The notes under the pieces were generated by a model. That model was not told the DNA's origin and made no database searches. It saw only the letters and a list, made by a program, of their open reading frames with translations. From assembly GCA_964577665.1 (NCBI GenBank), contig CAZOBD010000001.1:1-64000 (forward strand): DNA of 64,000 nucleotides, given 5' to 3'. Below, one piece after another: positions 27,301 to 42,300 of this stretch. Made by a program: the position numbers and the translations under genes. The stretch is from CAYVTD01 sp964577665. Lineage in GTDB: Bacteria; Bacteroidota; Ignavibacteria; Kapaibacteriales; UBA2268. How positions within the stretch are numbered: position 1 is the first letter of the stretch; every line of letters begins with the position of its first letter.

Positions 27301-30300
27301 AACCTTCGCATACGCCGCTTACAGTTGAGGGCTGCTGTGTGAAGGATACATTATTTGCTATTACCGTAAGTACAGCGTCGTCAGATGCAACTCCGTAACA
27401 TTCGTCATTCTTTGCTACAACCCTGTATCTACTGTTGTTGAGCAGACTTGTTGCATTTGTTATTGTCAGATTCGCAGTGTTTACCCCTGTGTAAGGTCCA
27501 GTTACAATATCGTCCCAGCGGCCCTGGAGTGTGTTATATACCTGCCACTGATATCCGTTTGTATTTGCGGGTGATGATGTAAATACATGCGTTCCGCCGA
27601 TACAAACAGTAGCATTTGAAGGACTGTCACCGGTACCGAACTGAGGAATATCAGGAACTTCGATTAATGCAACATCTGAGTATTCATAAGATGACGGGCA
27701 GTCTCCGTTGGTTGCTCTTAGTCTGTATGAATATCCGTCAAGGTCTATGCCAAGTCCGGGATTCTGTACTGTTGCAATTCTCAGTGAGTTTGTAGTAGCG
27801 CCGTTATAAAGGGCGTTATCATCTACATTGAACCAGTCGCTGCTGTTTTCAGGGCTGTACTGCCATCTGAGGTCAGTATAAGTTCCTGCTACGAGCTGGG
27901 CATCATGTGTCCAGTTGAAGCCTGCGCATACTGTTACATCAATCGGATGACGTGTAAAGATAGGCGCTCTTGTAATTCTTATAGATGCGCCTGTTGAGGC
28001 TATCCATGAACTCGGGCATCCCTCATTCTTGGCAAGCAATCTGTAGTGGATGCCGCCGATATTTTGTACGAGGTCTATTTCGAGTTTGGTTGTGCTGGTT
28101 CCTGTATATAATGTATTGTCGTAGATATTTGAATATGCTGCACCGCGGTTAGCAGACATCTGCCACTGATATTCATTTGCATTATCAGCTTCTGCTGTAA
28201 ATGTCCATCCTCCGTATTCGCATACTGTTGCAAACTGCGGATTAAGTGTGAATACCGGTTCCGCGGGTACTGTTATTTCTGTTGTTCTGGAAGTAATTGT
28301 CTTGGAGCATACACTTCCCCAGATAAGCAGTCTGTACTGTGAACCTGTCATAGTTACAGAAGGCTGACCAATTACAAGTGCGCTTGTGGATGTACTGCTG
28401 TAATAGTTATTATCAGCGTGATCATTGAGTCCGTCGGTCAGGTCAAACCATGTTCCGCTGTAATTTACCTGCCATTGCCATGAAGAGGCATTATATGTAT
28501 TAGCAGTAATCGTGCGGTTCGCTTCTGTTGCTTCGAGGCATATCGTTGCATCGGGCGCTCCCATACTTGGACCGAAGTTAGCATTCGGAGTTACGCTGAG
28601 CGTAGCTTCATTTGAGAAGTTCCAGCTGTCAGGACACTGTTTATACTGTGCACCTATTCTGTAAACTTCTGTATAGCTGCTCTGCGGATAAAGGGCGCCT
28701 GTTACAGAAAGCTTCGTAGTTGTCGTACCTTCATATCCGGGTACGTAACTAGTAGCTGACTGTTCTGCAAGGTCTGTCCAGTTTCCATTTTCGAATTTCT
28801 GCCATTTGTAATCGTATGCGTAAGGCATATGAGTTTCTACGCTGGCAGTAAACTCGCCTGTAGTAACATCACACTGTATGCTTAGATCATCAGGTTGATC
28901 AGAGAACGAAGGTTCCGTAGGTACTATCAGCATAGCTGAATGTGACATTTTCCAAGTCGTCGGACAGTCATCGTTCTTAGCAAGCAGTCTGAAGTGCTTA
29001 CCGTTCAGGAATGTATCTGACGGTGTACCGTTAATATCAAATGTAAGTGTTGTCTCTGTTCTTCCAGTGTATGTAATCGTGTGATTGTTAAATTCAGTAT
29101 CAAAGTCAGTTACATCATACCATGCAGTTCCGTCTTCGCTCATCTGCCACAAGTAGGCTTGTGCAGGAGAAGCTACGCCTGTAAAGCTAATCGTTGAGTT
29201 TTCGGAGTAGCATACAGTCTTAGTCTGAGGATGTCTGCTGAACTGAGGATCGGGTATTACCGTAAGCATTGCGCTTTCTGAGTAAATCCTTGTTACCGGG
29301 CAGCCGTTCATTCTTGCGGCTACTCTGTATTCCTTACCGTTCAGTCCTGCAGGTATTGAAACAGTCATCTTGCTTTGATCAGTGTTTTGATAAACGTTCT
29401 TATCATAGTCATTAGAATTCGTTAGATCGACCCACTGTCCGTTCTGGAATATCTGCCATGTCCACATATTTGCATCGTCAGCAGATGCACCGAATGTTGC
29501 AGATTCATCTGTGCAGACAGTTATATCTGCAGGATGCGATGTAAATTCGGGTTCTCTTGTTTCTACCCACAATTTAGCACCATCTGAGATTATCCATGAT
29601 GTAGGACATCCTCTGTTGGAATTCTTGACTTTTACTCTATAAGATACATCAGTAATGACAGGTCTCGGATTCATAATTGTAAGCTGATCGGTGGTAGCTC
29701 CGTCATATTCGGTATAATCGTGAATACTGTATATTCCGTTAGCAAGATCTACCCATCCGTTCGAGCCGTCGAGCCACTGCCACTGGAATTGTGTACCGTT
29801 TGTGTATTCTATTGAGAAGTATGTTGTATTTCCGGCACAGACAGTATGGTTTGCAGGCTGACGTGATATTGCAGGATCTTCTACTACCCTGATAATAGCA
29901 GCATTTGACCTTACACCGTTTCTCGGACATCTGTCGCTTTCTCCGCCGTTCCAGGCTTTCAGCCATATTGCCCAGCCGTCGTTTACGCCTGTTCCTCTGT
30001 CTATTCCGTTAGTATGATTCAATGTAAGATAAGGTGTCTGTGTACCTGTAAACTGACCGCCTTCGGGTATTACCACTATACCGTTACCGTCTGCTCTGTT
30101 AATCAACCACTGGTAGTGAGTTGCATTAGCAGGCATACTGGTAAACGTCCATGCTTCATCCGAGCAAAGCGTACGGCTTACAGGATGTGCATTTGTAAAG
30201 TCAGGTTCAACAGGTACCCATACAGATGCTGCACGTGATTCTGTGTATGTATCCGGGCAATCGCTCGAGAAGGCGCGTACTCTATAGTATTTGCCGTTCT

Positions 30301-33300
30301 TATTAGCAACGTTCCGTATTGTAAGTTTAGAAGTAGTTACACCATTATATTCGGTACCGTTTGACAGGCTCTGGAATGAACCGCCGACTATTTCACCCCA
30401 CTGATAAACATAAGTGCTCGGGTGATTGCTGTTTACAAGCGAGACCGTCATGTAGGCAGCGTTGTCATTTGCACACGCTGTTACATCGTAAGGTGCATAA
30501 TCGGCTATAAACGGAATGTCATAGAAACTTAACTCGAATGAGCCGGAGCGCACCCATGTGTCGGGACATCCGTTATTCATGCCTTTTATTCTGTAGTATG
30601 TACCGTAGAGGTTGTAATCCACATTGCATATAGTTAAGTCTGATGTGGTTACACCCGAATAATAGTATGTATTAGTAATATCTTCCCAATTGTTGTTATC
30701 TGTACTTACCTGCCACATGAATTCGTTATAATCACTGCTGCCTGCTGTCATAGGCAGATTAAACGTGTANNNNNNNNNNNNNNNNNNNNNNNNNNNNNNN
30801 NNNNNNNNNNNNNNNNNNNNNNNNNNNNNNNNNNNNNNNNNNNNNNNNNNNNNNNNNNNNNNNNNNNNNCGCATCTGACAAGTCAGTCCATGTTGTCTCA
30901 CCCTGCAGCATTACCTGCCACATGTAATCATCGTGAGATACATTGTAAACAGGATTGAAGTTGAATTCATAAACATCGACCTGGCAAACAGTTCTCGATA
31001 CGCTTGCGCCTGTAAATTCAGGATATACAAGGTCGGTTACTATTAATGTAAATACGTCGGAGTATCTTGAAGTTGCTTCTATTGGGCAGCCCTGCTGGAA
31101 TGCCTGCAGTCTGAAGCAGTAATCATCAAGACCTGTTCCGTGTACTATTTCAAGGTCTGTAGTAGTTACACCGTCAAACTGATCATTATCAGGTACATTT
31201 GTCCAATTCTGGCAATCAGCACTGTACTGCCATCTGTAACTGTTAGAGTCTTTGGGTTTTACAGATATGGTAGAAGAATTTTCAGGACAAATTGTGCCGC
31301 TGGTTTGTGCATAACCGTTGAACTGAATCTCTGAATCAGAGAAGTCCGGGAATACTGTCTGTACCCACATAGTATGAGCATCAGATACAGCCCATGAATT
31401 CGGACATTCGCCGTTCTTAGCTTTCAGCCTGTAATAATACCATGAGTTGTATGACCTAACCGTGCCGAGAGTCAGCGTAGCAGTTGTTTCGCCGCCGTAG
31501 TCTATTCTGTGCTGTCCGTCGGTCTGAGCTGAGATGTCAACCCATACTCCGGTTCCTAAGGTAGGATCAAAGTCATACCACTGCCACTGGAGTTGTGTTG
31601 CAGGTGATACATCATCAACCGCGAATGTGTAATCGTCATACCAGCACACTGTTACGTTTGTAGGTGTCATCGTAAACTGCGGATCGGGTTTGATCCAGAG
31701 CTCTCCTACATTTGACAATGTACCGTTAGTAGGACAATCATCAACCCAAGCTCTCATCCAGTAACCTCTTACGCCGTCGCGGAAGTTATTGGCATTAGCA
31801 ATGGTAAGTCTTGTAGTAGTTATGCCTGTATAGCTTGTGCCGTTAATATCCTCGAAGATACCCGGTGTCAGATTATTATCATCACCAGACTGATCAGCAT
31901 CAGCTAATGAAGTAAAGTGTTCTTCATTATGATAGCCCCATTCGTATCTGTTAGCATTAGATGAGGTAGCCGTAAATGTCCATCCTCTGTGTTCGCATAT
32001 AGTAGCATCTTCAGGATGCGTTGTGAACTGTACTGCTGGAGGTATATAAAGGGTAACCGGATCAGAATACAGCCAGTTGTCAGGACATGTCTGGTTGCTT
32101 GCACCAAGTCTGTAAATAGCATGCGTAGGATCGCTTGCATCTATCATTCTCGCTCTGTCAACATCTTCCACATACATGTCATCCGTATCGGTTAACCAGT
32201 GGAGTTCATATCCTTCTGTTATATTCATAAATACGTTACCATTATAAATCTGCCATTTCCGATTATCCGCATTAAATGAGCTTGTGCTGATTGTAGCACT
32301 GTTGCCTGAGCAAAGCTTGGTTGAGTATCCGTCGTCTGCAAATGTAGGCAGCACGTCTATCTCAAGCGTTATAGCTTCTGAGCGCACCCAGGTATCGGGA
32401 CACCAGTTGTTCTTGACAAGCAGTCTGAACTGGTCATGCTCCATAGATGTTTCATATCCATTGCAGACCTCGAGCGATGCAGTTGTAGCTCCGCTGTAGG
32501 AACCGCCGTCGCCAACACTTCCATCAGCAATATCAGTCCATGTATTTTCATCATTGTACATAACCTGCCACTGATACATAAGGTCAATGTAATGGTCTGT
32601 GTCAAGGTCAGGATAGAGCGGATAAGTAAATGTTGTGCAGTCTTCGAGACATACAGTTCTGTTAGGCTGCGTTTCTGCCGTAAATGTAGGCGTCTGAGGC
32701 GCTACAAGCGTAATCGCAGGTGAGTTGTATGTCAGCGGACAAGGATCTGCAGAAACTGCTACCAGTCTTAACTGCATCTGGTCTAAATAATCATATAATC
32801 CGTAAGCTGTTGTTATCTTAAGCTGTGTATTGTCAGCGCCGGAGAATACTCCGTTTTCAACAACGTACATCCAGTCATTACCGCTGTTTGTACTGAACTG
32901 CCATGCATAATTATCACCATAATGCACAGGATTTCTGTCAACAGTGTAAGTTGCACTTTCGCAAACCGTTATTGACATTGCAGATGATCCGAACTCAGGC
33001 GTTACAACATCATGTACAATCAGAGTTGCAGGTGTAGCTGAATCCCAAATATCAGGACATCCTACCATCTGCGCCTGAAGTCTGAAGAACAGTATATCGC
33101 CGTCAGTTATGTCAGCGGTTCTATCTGTCAGAATCTGGAGTTTGGTTGTGGTAGTTCCGGCATAGTCGTCGCCGTCGCTGATAATAGTCCATGTATCTCC
33201 GTCTGAGCTGTACTGCCATCTGTAGCCCTGTGCATAAGTTACCGGCGTTGTGAATGTAGCGGTTTCAGCCGGGCATATAGATGTTGATTCAGGATCCGGT

Positions 33301-36300
33301 GTAGATATTGTCGGATGTGTAAGATTAATATACAGTACTGCAGGATCTGAATATACCCATGTAGTCGGGCAGCCGTCATTCTTCGCTGCAAGTCTGTAAT
33401 AATATCCGTTGTTTATGTCATTTACACCCGGAGTCATTATTTCAAGTGCCGTAGTGTGGTAGCCGTCATAGTTCAGTTCATGTGAAGGAGCATAGTTTGT
33501 ATTGCCGGAAGGCTCAATCAAATGATGGAATATGTCAAGCCAAGGACCGTTGGCATAGTCATTTGCCCACTGCCATTTGAACTGATTTGCATTTATAGGC
33601 TGTGATGTAAATGTCCATGTTTCTCCTATACAGAGTGTTACGTCTTCTGGATGTGTGCCTGCACCGAATTCGGGTTCGTCGGGAATTCTGATTCTACCGA
33701 TGCCTGAAGGCAGACCGTGTTCAGGACAGAGTATGCCGTATCCGCTGCTCCATGTCAGAAGCTGGAATGACCATCCGTCCTTATCGGAGACAACATGTAT
33801 ATTAAGTTTCGTAGTTGTTATACCTGTGAAGTCAGCAAGATTTGCATCTCCGTTTGACTCTACGTCTGTCAGGTATTCCCAAGTTGTAGCAGGTTGTCCT
33901 TCCACACTTGGTACTTTATATGTCCACATGTGTACCCAGCCCGGAAGAGCTCTTGCTCTGAGTACCAGATCGCTGTTGCTACATGTGGTAAATGTCTTAC
34001 TTTCCATAGGTATTGCGCCTGCTTCGTAGTAGCTGGGTTCATCCGGCAGCCACAATGTAGCATAGTTTGAAGGTATCCACACATCGGGACATCCTAATTC
34101 TTGGTTGCCATTGTAAACTTCCTGATACTTGGACATCAGCTTGAACTGCCACTGATCCATACCATCGTTCAGGTTGGAAATCGTGAGAGTCTTGCTTTCT
34201 GTTCCTGAGAAGGTAGTTGACTGATCGCAGACCATCCATGTGCCGCCAGTGCTGGTTCTGTAATACCACTGCCAGTGTGTTGACGGTGTGGCATCAGCCC
34301 ATATCTGAGTGCTTCCGAAGTTGTCTTCAACACAGGTTGTCTTGCTCTGAGGATGTGTGCTGTAAACAGGATGATTGTCATATATCAATGTTACTGCATC
34401 TGATCTTCCCCAAGACTGCGGACATTCCATATACTGTGATTTCAGTCTGAATCTTACGAATCCTTCAAGCAGATTTACGCTTGAATTCAATACTGTAAGC
34501 TGTGTGGTTGTAACACCGTTGAATGTTGTCGTACCGTTGAACTGCGGTGTTGACTCAAGCGTTGTTACTGTTTGTCCTTCAGTGAGGTCAGTCCATGCAT
34601 TTTCATTTGCTGCCGTAAGATTCATCTGCCACTGATAGTCTATAGGCAGATATTCATTATCGTTGTTGTTAATCCATATTGTGAAGTAATTATCCGAAAG
34701 CGGACATACCGTTCTTGTTCCTGCTGCGGGATCCTTGACTGTAAACTGAGGATTCGGAGGTACTACCAAAGTAATAGTACCGGAAGGTATCTCATACATA
34801 CATGTATGGCTTCCTACCGAATGACTTGCATGCAGCCAGATCTTCGCATTATGAAGAGCAGTATTTGTAAGTGCGGATGCGGGTATAATCAGTCTGGTAT
34901 CATTGTAACCTGACCATGTCGTTATATCTACGCCTGTTGCTCCGCTTATCTGCCATTCGAATATATTTGCATTTTCTACTGTCTTTGTAAATGTATGGTC
35001 ATCTTCAAGTTCGCATACTGTCTCGCTGTAGCTCATATCGTTGGTATATACCGGCAATGCAGGNNNNNNNNNNNNNNNNNNNNNNNNNNNNNNNNNNNNN
35101 NNNNNNNNNNNNNNNNNNNNNNNNNNNNNNNNNNNNNNNNNNNNNNNNNNNNNNNNNNNNNNNGTTCGCATACTGTCTCGCTGTAGCTCATATCGTTGGT
35201 ATATACCGGCAATGCAGGAACCCAAACCGTTACCGGCTCGAAGAAGCTGTATGTTGCCGGGCATTCCTGATATTTAGCGCCGAGTCTGTATTCAGCATAA
35301 GGCGCCATATCGTTAATTGCACTCTTAATCCAGAGCTGTGTCGTGCTTACTCCTTCGTAATCTACTGCATAAGCGCTGGCATCTGTTACAACTACCCAGT
35401 TGGTGCCGTTCCATACCTGCCAGATAAATTCATCGCCTACGAGCGTTGTGGCTGCATCTCTTGATAGAGTCGAGCTTTCGTCAACGCATACCGTTGTGCT
35501 TGTAAACTGCATAGTAAGTGTAGCAGGTGCGGGTATTATCAGAGTTGCAACATCAGAGAACCTGTAAGTCGAAGGACAACCGTTGTTGCGTGCTCCTATT
35601 CTGTAGTAAAGCATTCCGTCTTCGGTGTAAGGCCAGTTGCCTGTATTATCGTTCTGGATTTCCTGATACAATCTGTTAGGATATACTGTTAACTGCTGTG
35701 TTGAAGCTCCGTCATAGTTCACACCGTCGTCAGCAACCTGTGAGCTGTGTCCGTAAACCGGATTATCCAGATCTGCGGGATCGCTTCCGACCAGCCAGAT
35801 GAATTCTGTTGCTGAATTGTGTGTAAAGTAAGCCGAAGGCATTGCAGGAACATCCCAGCAAACTGTTTCGCTCGGATTTGCTGCCGCAAGATTCCTTGGT
35901 TGATAAGGAGCAACAAATAGAGAAGCTACATTGCTCATTCTCCAAGTCGTCGGGCATCCGTACTTCCTGGCTTTCAATCTGTATGAAGTTTGATCTAAAT
36001 TGTTGTCAGTCGTTAAGACAAGATTCTTAGTTGTTGAACCAACATAAGGTCCGACATCTGTTACATCTGCCCAGTCGCCCAGAGTTGAGTTGTAATACTG
36101 CCATCTGTATTCTGTGGCATTGCTTACCTGAGCTGAGAAGGTAACGCTTTCACCTGTACATGCATAGATGTCTGCAATATCCTGACCGAAGAGCGGTCCG
36201 GCATTTTCATTCAGGTATGCAGGATCAGACCAGACATATCTGTCGGGACATGCAAGCTGGTTCTTGGCTCCTACTCTGAACTGCCATCCGTCATTGTGTT

Positions 36301-39300
36301 CGTCAATATGCGATACAGACAGTCTGGTTGTGTAAGTACCGGTATAAGTTGCGCTTTCTTCCGGTTCAGGTGTCAAGTATGCAATGTATGAGTTATTAGG
36401 AAGATCGAACCAATGGCTTCCGTCATCGGGTGAATACTGCCATTTGTAGAAGTATCCGTCAATTGCTTCTGCCCAGAATTCGATTTCCTGACCCTCGCAT
36501 ACTTCGAGAGAGTAAGGACCTGTGTTTACAAATTGAGGAGCCATGAGAACATTAAGCTCAATAGACGGTGACCATACCCATGAACCCGGGCAGGTACCGT
36601 TCTTAGCGCCTAATCTGTATTCGTTGCCTTCCATACCTGCAAATATATTTTTGATTAACAGGTATTGTGTATTCCATCCCTCATAATTGTTGAGGTACTG
36701 GTAAACGTTAGGTATATCAATAAAGTTAGTTCCATTTGCAGCCTTCATCTGCCATTTAAACTGCGTTGCAGGATAATTTACCTGCATATTAACAGTAAAG
36801 GATACGGAACCGCCTGCACATGCAACTGATTCTGAAGACACATGAGCACCTGCAAATCTAGGCTCTTCGGGTGAATAAACAACCAGATAGCCTGCATTGT
36901 CTCCTCCTAATCCGTTAGCCGGATTATCTTTCGTATTGTATCTAAACAACGGATCGTTACATCCTTCACCTTCTGTCCATACAAAACAGTTGAACAGTAA
37001 GTGGTTTGAACTTGCTGAGTTATATGCAACATTTTCTGTTACATTTGAAACTGTAAGTACTCTTGTATTAACATTAGTAAACACCGAGTTTCGCACTATC
37101 TCATTTTCGTTTAATGCAGTCCAATTGCTGCCACCGTCGTCAGAGTACTGCCATACATAATGTTCTGTGCCGGATACTTCAGAATCGAGATGAGCTGTAG
37201 CTCCGAGACATACAGTAGCATTCGATGCAGTTGACAATGTAACAGGTTCTGTTTGTACAAACAGGTGATGAACTGGTGATATTACTTGACAATCATGGTT
37301 TAATGTCCTTAATCTAAAGTAATGGTTACCAGCATCTAACATATCGGTACCGTTATCATAGGCATAAACGGTAAGCAGTGTACTTGTGATGCCATCGAAT
37401 TGAGGTGCTAAGGCGCCTATGTCGTTCCATACACCTCCGTTACTGTATTGCCACTGATATGTCATATTAAGCGGCATGTGATATGAATCAGGTACAGGAT
37501 TGAATCCATAAGTGAAGTATTCGCTTGTTTGTGATTCATAGTCATCAGTATCGCAGACTGTTCTGCTGAGTCCTGTTTGACCTGAGAAGTCCGGTGATTG
37601 TGTTATTATCAATGAAGCAACTCTTGATACCGTGCCGCTCGGCAGACATGCGTTGATAAGTTTAGCATATACTTCAACTTTTTCAATGCCGCTGTCGTGC
37701 AGCGAGATAATCTTATTGCCAGATATTGTAAGCGTTTCAGTAAAGTCTCCGCTGTAACCGGACGCATTTGCTCTTGCCCATGTATCAACTATCTGTCCCT
37801 GATTATCCCAGGTTCTTATCCACCACTGGATAGTAGTGGCATAGTTCTGGTCAATGTCAAAAGTAAACGCACCGTTGTCTTCGCAGACTGTTCCGTCTCC
37901 GGGCTGAGTTGTGAATACCGGAAGAGGATCAACATTAAGTTTTGCCCACTGTGAAGACAGTCCGTCTTCATTCGGGCAAATTGTATTGCTGTGTCTGTTC
38001 TTGGCAACAAGCTTGAAGTCAATACCGTCGGCTCTAAGATCAATATTTGTAAGTGTAAGCGTACGGCTGTTAGCGCCGCTTACATCAGTATTTCCTAACT
38101 GTGTATTTGATGTTCCGTCGATTAGAGCGACATCGCTGCCGCTGTTATCTATGTACCACTGATACTCGTTTGCCCAGTCAGCATGTCCTTCGAACCATGT
38201 TGTACCATTTTCACAGACCGTTTCACCGTCAGGCTGCTGTCTGAACTCAGGATTCTGAAGCACTCTTGCGTCAACAACTGCTGAATTGTCCATGTCGCAT
38301 CCGTTGAGGCTGCCTGTAAATCTGAATTCGAAGTCATAGAGGAACATACCTACTGTAGAAATTGTAAGGGTCGGTGTTCCTACACCGGAAACAGTTCCGC
38401 CTCCGGCAAGTATCTGACCGTTTGCAAGGTCTGTCCATGAACCGCCGTTCTTAATCCTGTACTGCCATCTCATGTAATCAGGATAAGGATCTGAGCTAAG
38501 CTGTATTGTAAAGATGGCATCCTGACCGCGGCATATCGTTATGCTTGAGGGTTCGTTTGAAATTGTAGGAACCTTCTGTACTTCAACGGTGGCTTCGTTT
38601 GAGAATACCCAGTCAGCCGGACAGTCATTCCTGTTCTGTGCTTTCAATCTGTAAACGTGTAGAAGGTCATCATCTAATGTAGAGCCGTCAACGGTAAGAG
38701 CTTTATTTGTTGCTCCAGATATATCCTCAAAGAGGCTTGTTGTGTGATTGAAGCTCTGCCACTGATACTTAACCGCATGTAGTACATTAGGATCAAAGTT
38801 AACCGTTCCGTTGGAGCATACTGTTGTACTCACAGGCAGATCTGCAATAACCGGATTCGGTACCACATAAAGTATTGATTGCGGTGAGTAAACCGAGTAA
38901 TATTCTCCTTCGTCATATTCACATTGCGCATGCTCGTTCCATGCTTTCAGTCTGTAGTAAGTTCTGTTTGCGCTGTAAGGAACTACTGTTCCTCCGTCGA
39001 TATATCCAATTTGTAATTCCGTTGTATTATAGTCAGTGTACATTGATGCCCACTGCGAGGCATCCACATCTTCCCATGAAACACCCGGATTTGTACTTAC
39101 CTGCCACTGATAGCCGGTGTAATCATCGGCATTTTCAGGAAGTATTGAGAATGTTTCGTAATCCTGTTCATTCTCGCATATTGTTGCGCTCGTAGGAGCA
39201 ATTGACTTGCCTGTGAAGTCTGGTGATTCAAATACTGTCAGATGACCGAATACATTCGAGCCGCTTTCTGACCATGTATATGTAGCAGGACATCCTGCAG

Positions 39301-42300
39301 TATTCCATGCTTTAAGTCTGTAGTAGTTATCGTTAAGGTTTCTGCAGTCTGCAATATTCAGTGAATTCGTTGTTACACCGCTGTAAGGCGGGTTATTGTT
39401 CAGGTCTGTCCAAGGACNNNNNNNNNNNNNNNNNNNNNNNNNNNNNNNNNNNNNNNNNNNNNNNNNNNNNNNNNNNNNNNNNNNNNNNNNNNNNNNNNNN
39501 NNNNNNNNNNNNNNNNNGAATTCGTTGTTACACCGCTGTAAGGCGGGTTATTGTTCAGGTCTGTCCAAGGACCGTTAGGACCGTTTGATGAGACCTGCCA
39601 CTGCAGAATATTTGCGTAATCCATCTCTGCTGACGGCACATTGAATACAGCGCTTTCCCAGAAGCATACCGTTGCATTGTTCGGATTCTGGCTGAATCTC
39701 GGCATAGGTGTCATGTTAAGATTTGCGCTTTCCATGGGAAGCCCTGTCGTAGGACATCCGTCAACCCAAGCTACGATTCTAAAGTCATAACCCCACAGTC
39801 TTGAAGGATTATCAATTGTAAGTGTCTTGGATGTTGCGCCGCTGAATGAAGCATTATCATTTTCATACAGGTTATATCCGTTGTATGTATTCTTCATCCA
39901 TGACAGGTTAGCATTACCATTAAGAATGTTCTGCCAACTACTGTTATAGTACATCTGCCACTGCCAGCTGTTGTATGTATCAACAGGATCGGCATAGAAT
40001 ACGGCTTCGTCGGCAGTTTCGCAGAATACGTTAACTTCCGGAGTCGGATGGTCGTCAATTCCGAACGGCGGATAGTAAGGTACGTGTATTGAGAATTCGT
40101 CCGATGATGCTGCATGCTCTTCATCGAGACAGTATGTACCCGTTCCCGGGATAAGTCTCTGTACGCGCATCTGGTATTTGTATCCGTTCATACCGTAACC
40201 GATACCTGAAAGTGAAAGCAGCGTAGTGTTATAACCTGAATATGTTACGTGTGATGCATCAAGCGAAGCATCAATCTTCGTCCACTGTGTAGGATCGTTC
40301 GGATCCTGTGCCGGAAGCTGACGCCACCATGTAACTTTATCGCCAGGCTGTGCATTGTTATATTCTCCGTAGATGTCATAGTCATCCTGCTGGCATGCAG
40401 TATGTGAGTTAGCGCCGTCCTGCAGTGTTATGCTCTGTACTGCCGGAATAATGGTAAGTACCATTGGATCGGATTCTGAACCGAAGCCCGGACAGATATT
40501 GTTTTCAGCTACTAACTTGAACAGATAATTATTCAGTGAATAAGGAGGATCCTTCTTAATAATAAGTTTAGTGTCAGTTACACCTTCGAAGTATCCTGCA
40601 ACGGAAGAACCTGCTATGTTCTGGTAACCTCCGCCTTGTCCGTCGTCGTACTGCCAGTTAATATTTGTTACGCCGGGTACCCATGTTGTCGGATCTATTC
40701 CGGCTGTTACTTCGTAATTGTTATCATCATCTGTATCGCAGACGGTAAGGTCTGAAGGATGTGATGTAAATACCGGTCTGTCAAGAGTTGTAATCTTGGC
40801 AGGTGATGAGTAGAATGTACATGAACCCGGGTTCGTTACGTAAACCTGTCTTACCCAAATTTCATTAGGTACGCCGGTCTGTGCAAAGAACTCGAGAATT
40901 GTTCCGTCACCAATCGGGTTGAATGTAGCAGACATTGCGCCTGTAATATCAACAGGATTGTTGAAGAATTCGCTTCCGATGTCGTACTGCCAGTTAATAC
41001 CGCCGTAGAATGATTCCGGAATCTGAGTAAGCGTTGTGCTTGCGTCTCTACAAACTGTTACGTCGCTGTAAGCCGGTGAGTAGTCAGGTTCAGATGTTAC
41101 GTACAGCGTCATCGTAGGTGATGTAGTTGCCGTTACGCCGTTACATTCATGATTGTTAAGAACTCCTGCCTGTACCCAGAATTTATATCCGTTAAGTGTT
41201 TCAAATTCATTGCTGGGTTCATTAATAGTCAGAATTTCGGTAGCTACTCCCTCATAAGGCTCATCATTAAGATTGACAGTGGTCAAATTCTTGATGGTAC
41301 CGTCTGTTTCCATTACGAACCATTTCAGTGTATTGGGTTCATAAGTAGCGTCATCAATATCGGCTATGATGTAAACCTCGCCGTCTCTATTGTTACATAC
41401 CGTTAGGTCTGTCGGTGTGCTGTTAAAGTCGGGAAGAGGTATTATATTTATTTCAACTGCATTTGAATATACCCATGAAGTGGGGCACCATCTGTTAGTT
41501 GCAGCAAGTCTGTACATTGCGCCGTCTAACTGTGCATAAGCTCTGTTTATATTTAATGTTGTTGTCTGAATTCCGGTATAGTCTATACCTGTTACAGGTT
41601 CGTTGTCGCGTACATCATCCCAAGTAGTGCCTGTCCATCTCTGCCACTGGTACTCATCGCCCCAGTTAAAGTGATTTGCTCCTACACTAAACCATGCATC
41701 TTCACAGATATTCACTTCTAATGGAATAGTAATTACTCCAAGTTCAAGATCTTCAACAACAAATAATAAGGGCTGTGCTACAGCTGAAGGATCGAAATAC
41801 TGCCATGATTCAGGACATCCTTCGTTTCTGGCAAGAATTCTAAATTCGCTTCTATAAGCACTGTTCCTGTCCTGAGCCTGAACTGTGATAGTCTTGGAAT
41901 CTGTACCAGTAATGTATGAACTCCATTCGAGATCATTTGTAATATCTGTCCAATCACTGTTCCAGTTGCTTCCGTATCGTTTTACCTGCCATTTGAATTC
42001 ATCGCCAATCGTTAGCTGTGCATCAAATGTTACAACTGCTGAATGACATACAGTTTTACTAGGTGAGTAACTTGTAAGGACAGGATCATCAGGTACATTA
42101 ATGAACATTTCAGGGCTCATAGGACCATTACCGAAGTTTCTCGGGCAGGCTCCGTCTGCTCTTGCCTGAGCCCAGAACTTAGCATTATTATCAGATTTTT
42201 GAGCTCCGCATACAACTAATGTTGATTGATTCCCATTAGTAGTTATATTATACGTTGCATTTGAACCTCCTGGAAGAGTACCAGATGCAAGACTTAACGT

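Noticed and set aside
35009..35218. A 55-bp direct repeat flanking an N run, possibly a target-site duplication
   Set aside because: The same exact length occurs at a second gap (39363-39572), and merging restores the reading frame, so assembler overlap explains both.
24374..35264. Reading-frame changes at N runs as evidence of pseudogenes
   Set aside because: Frames shift only because 100 N is not divisible by three or because of the 155-bp artefact; the repeats are intact on each side.
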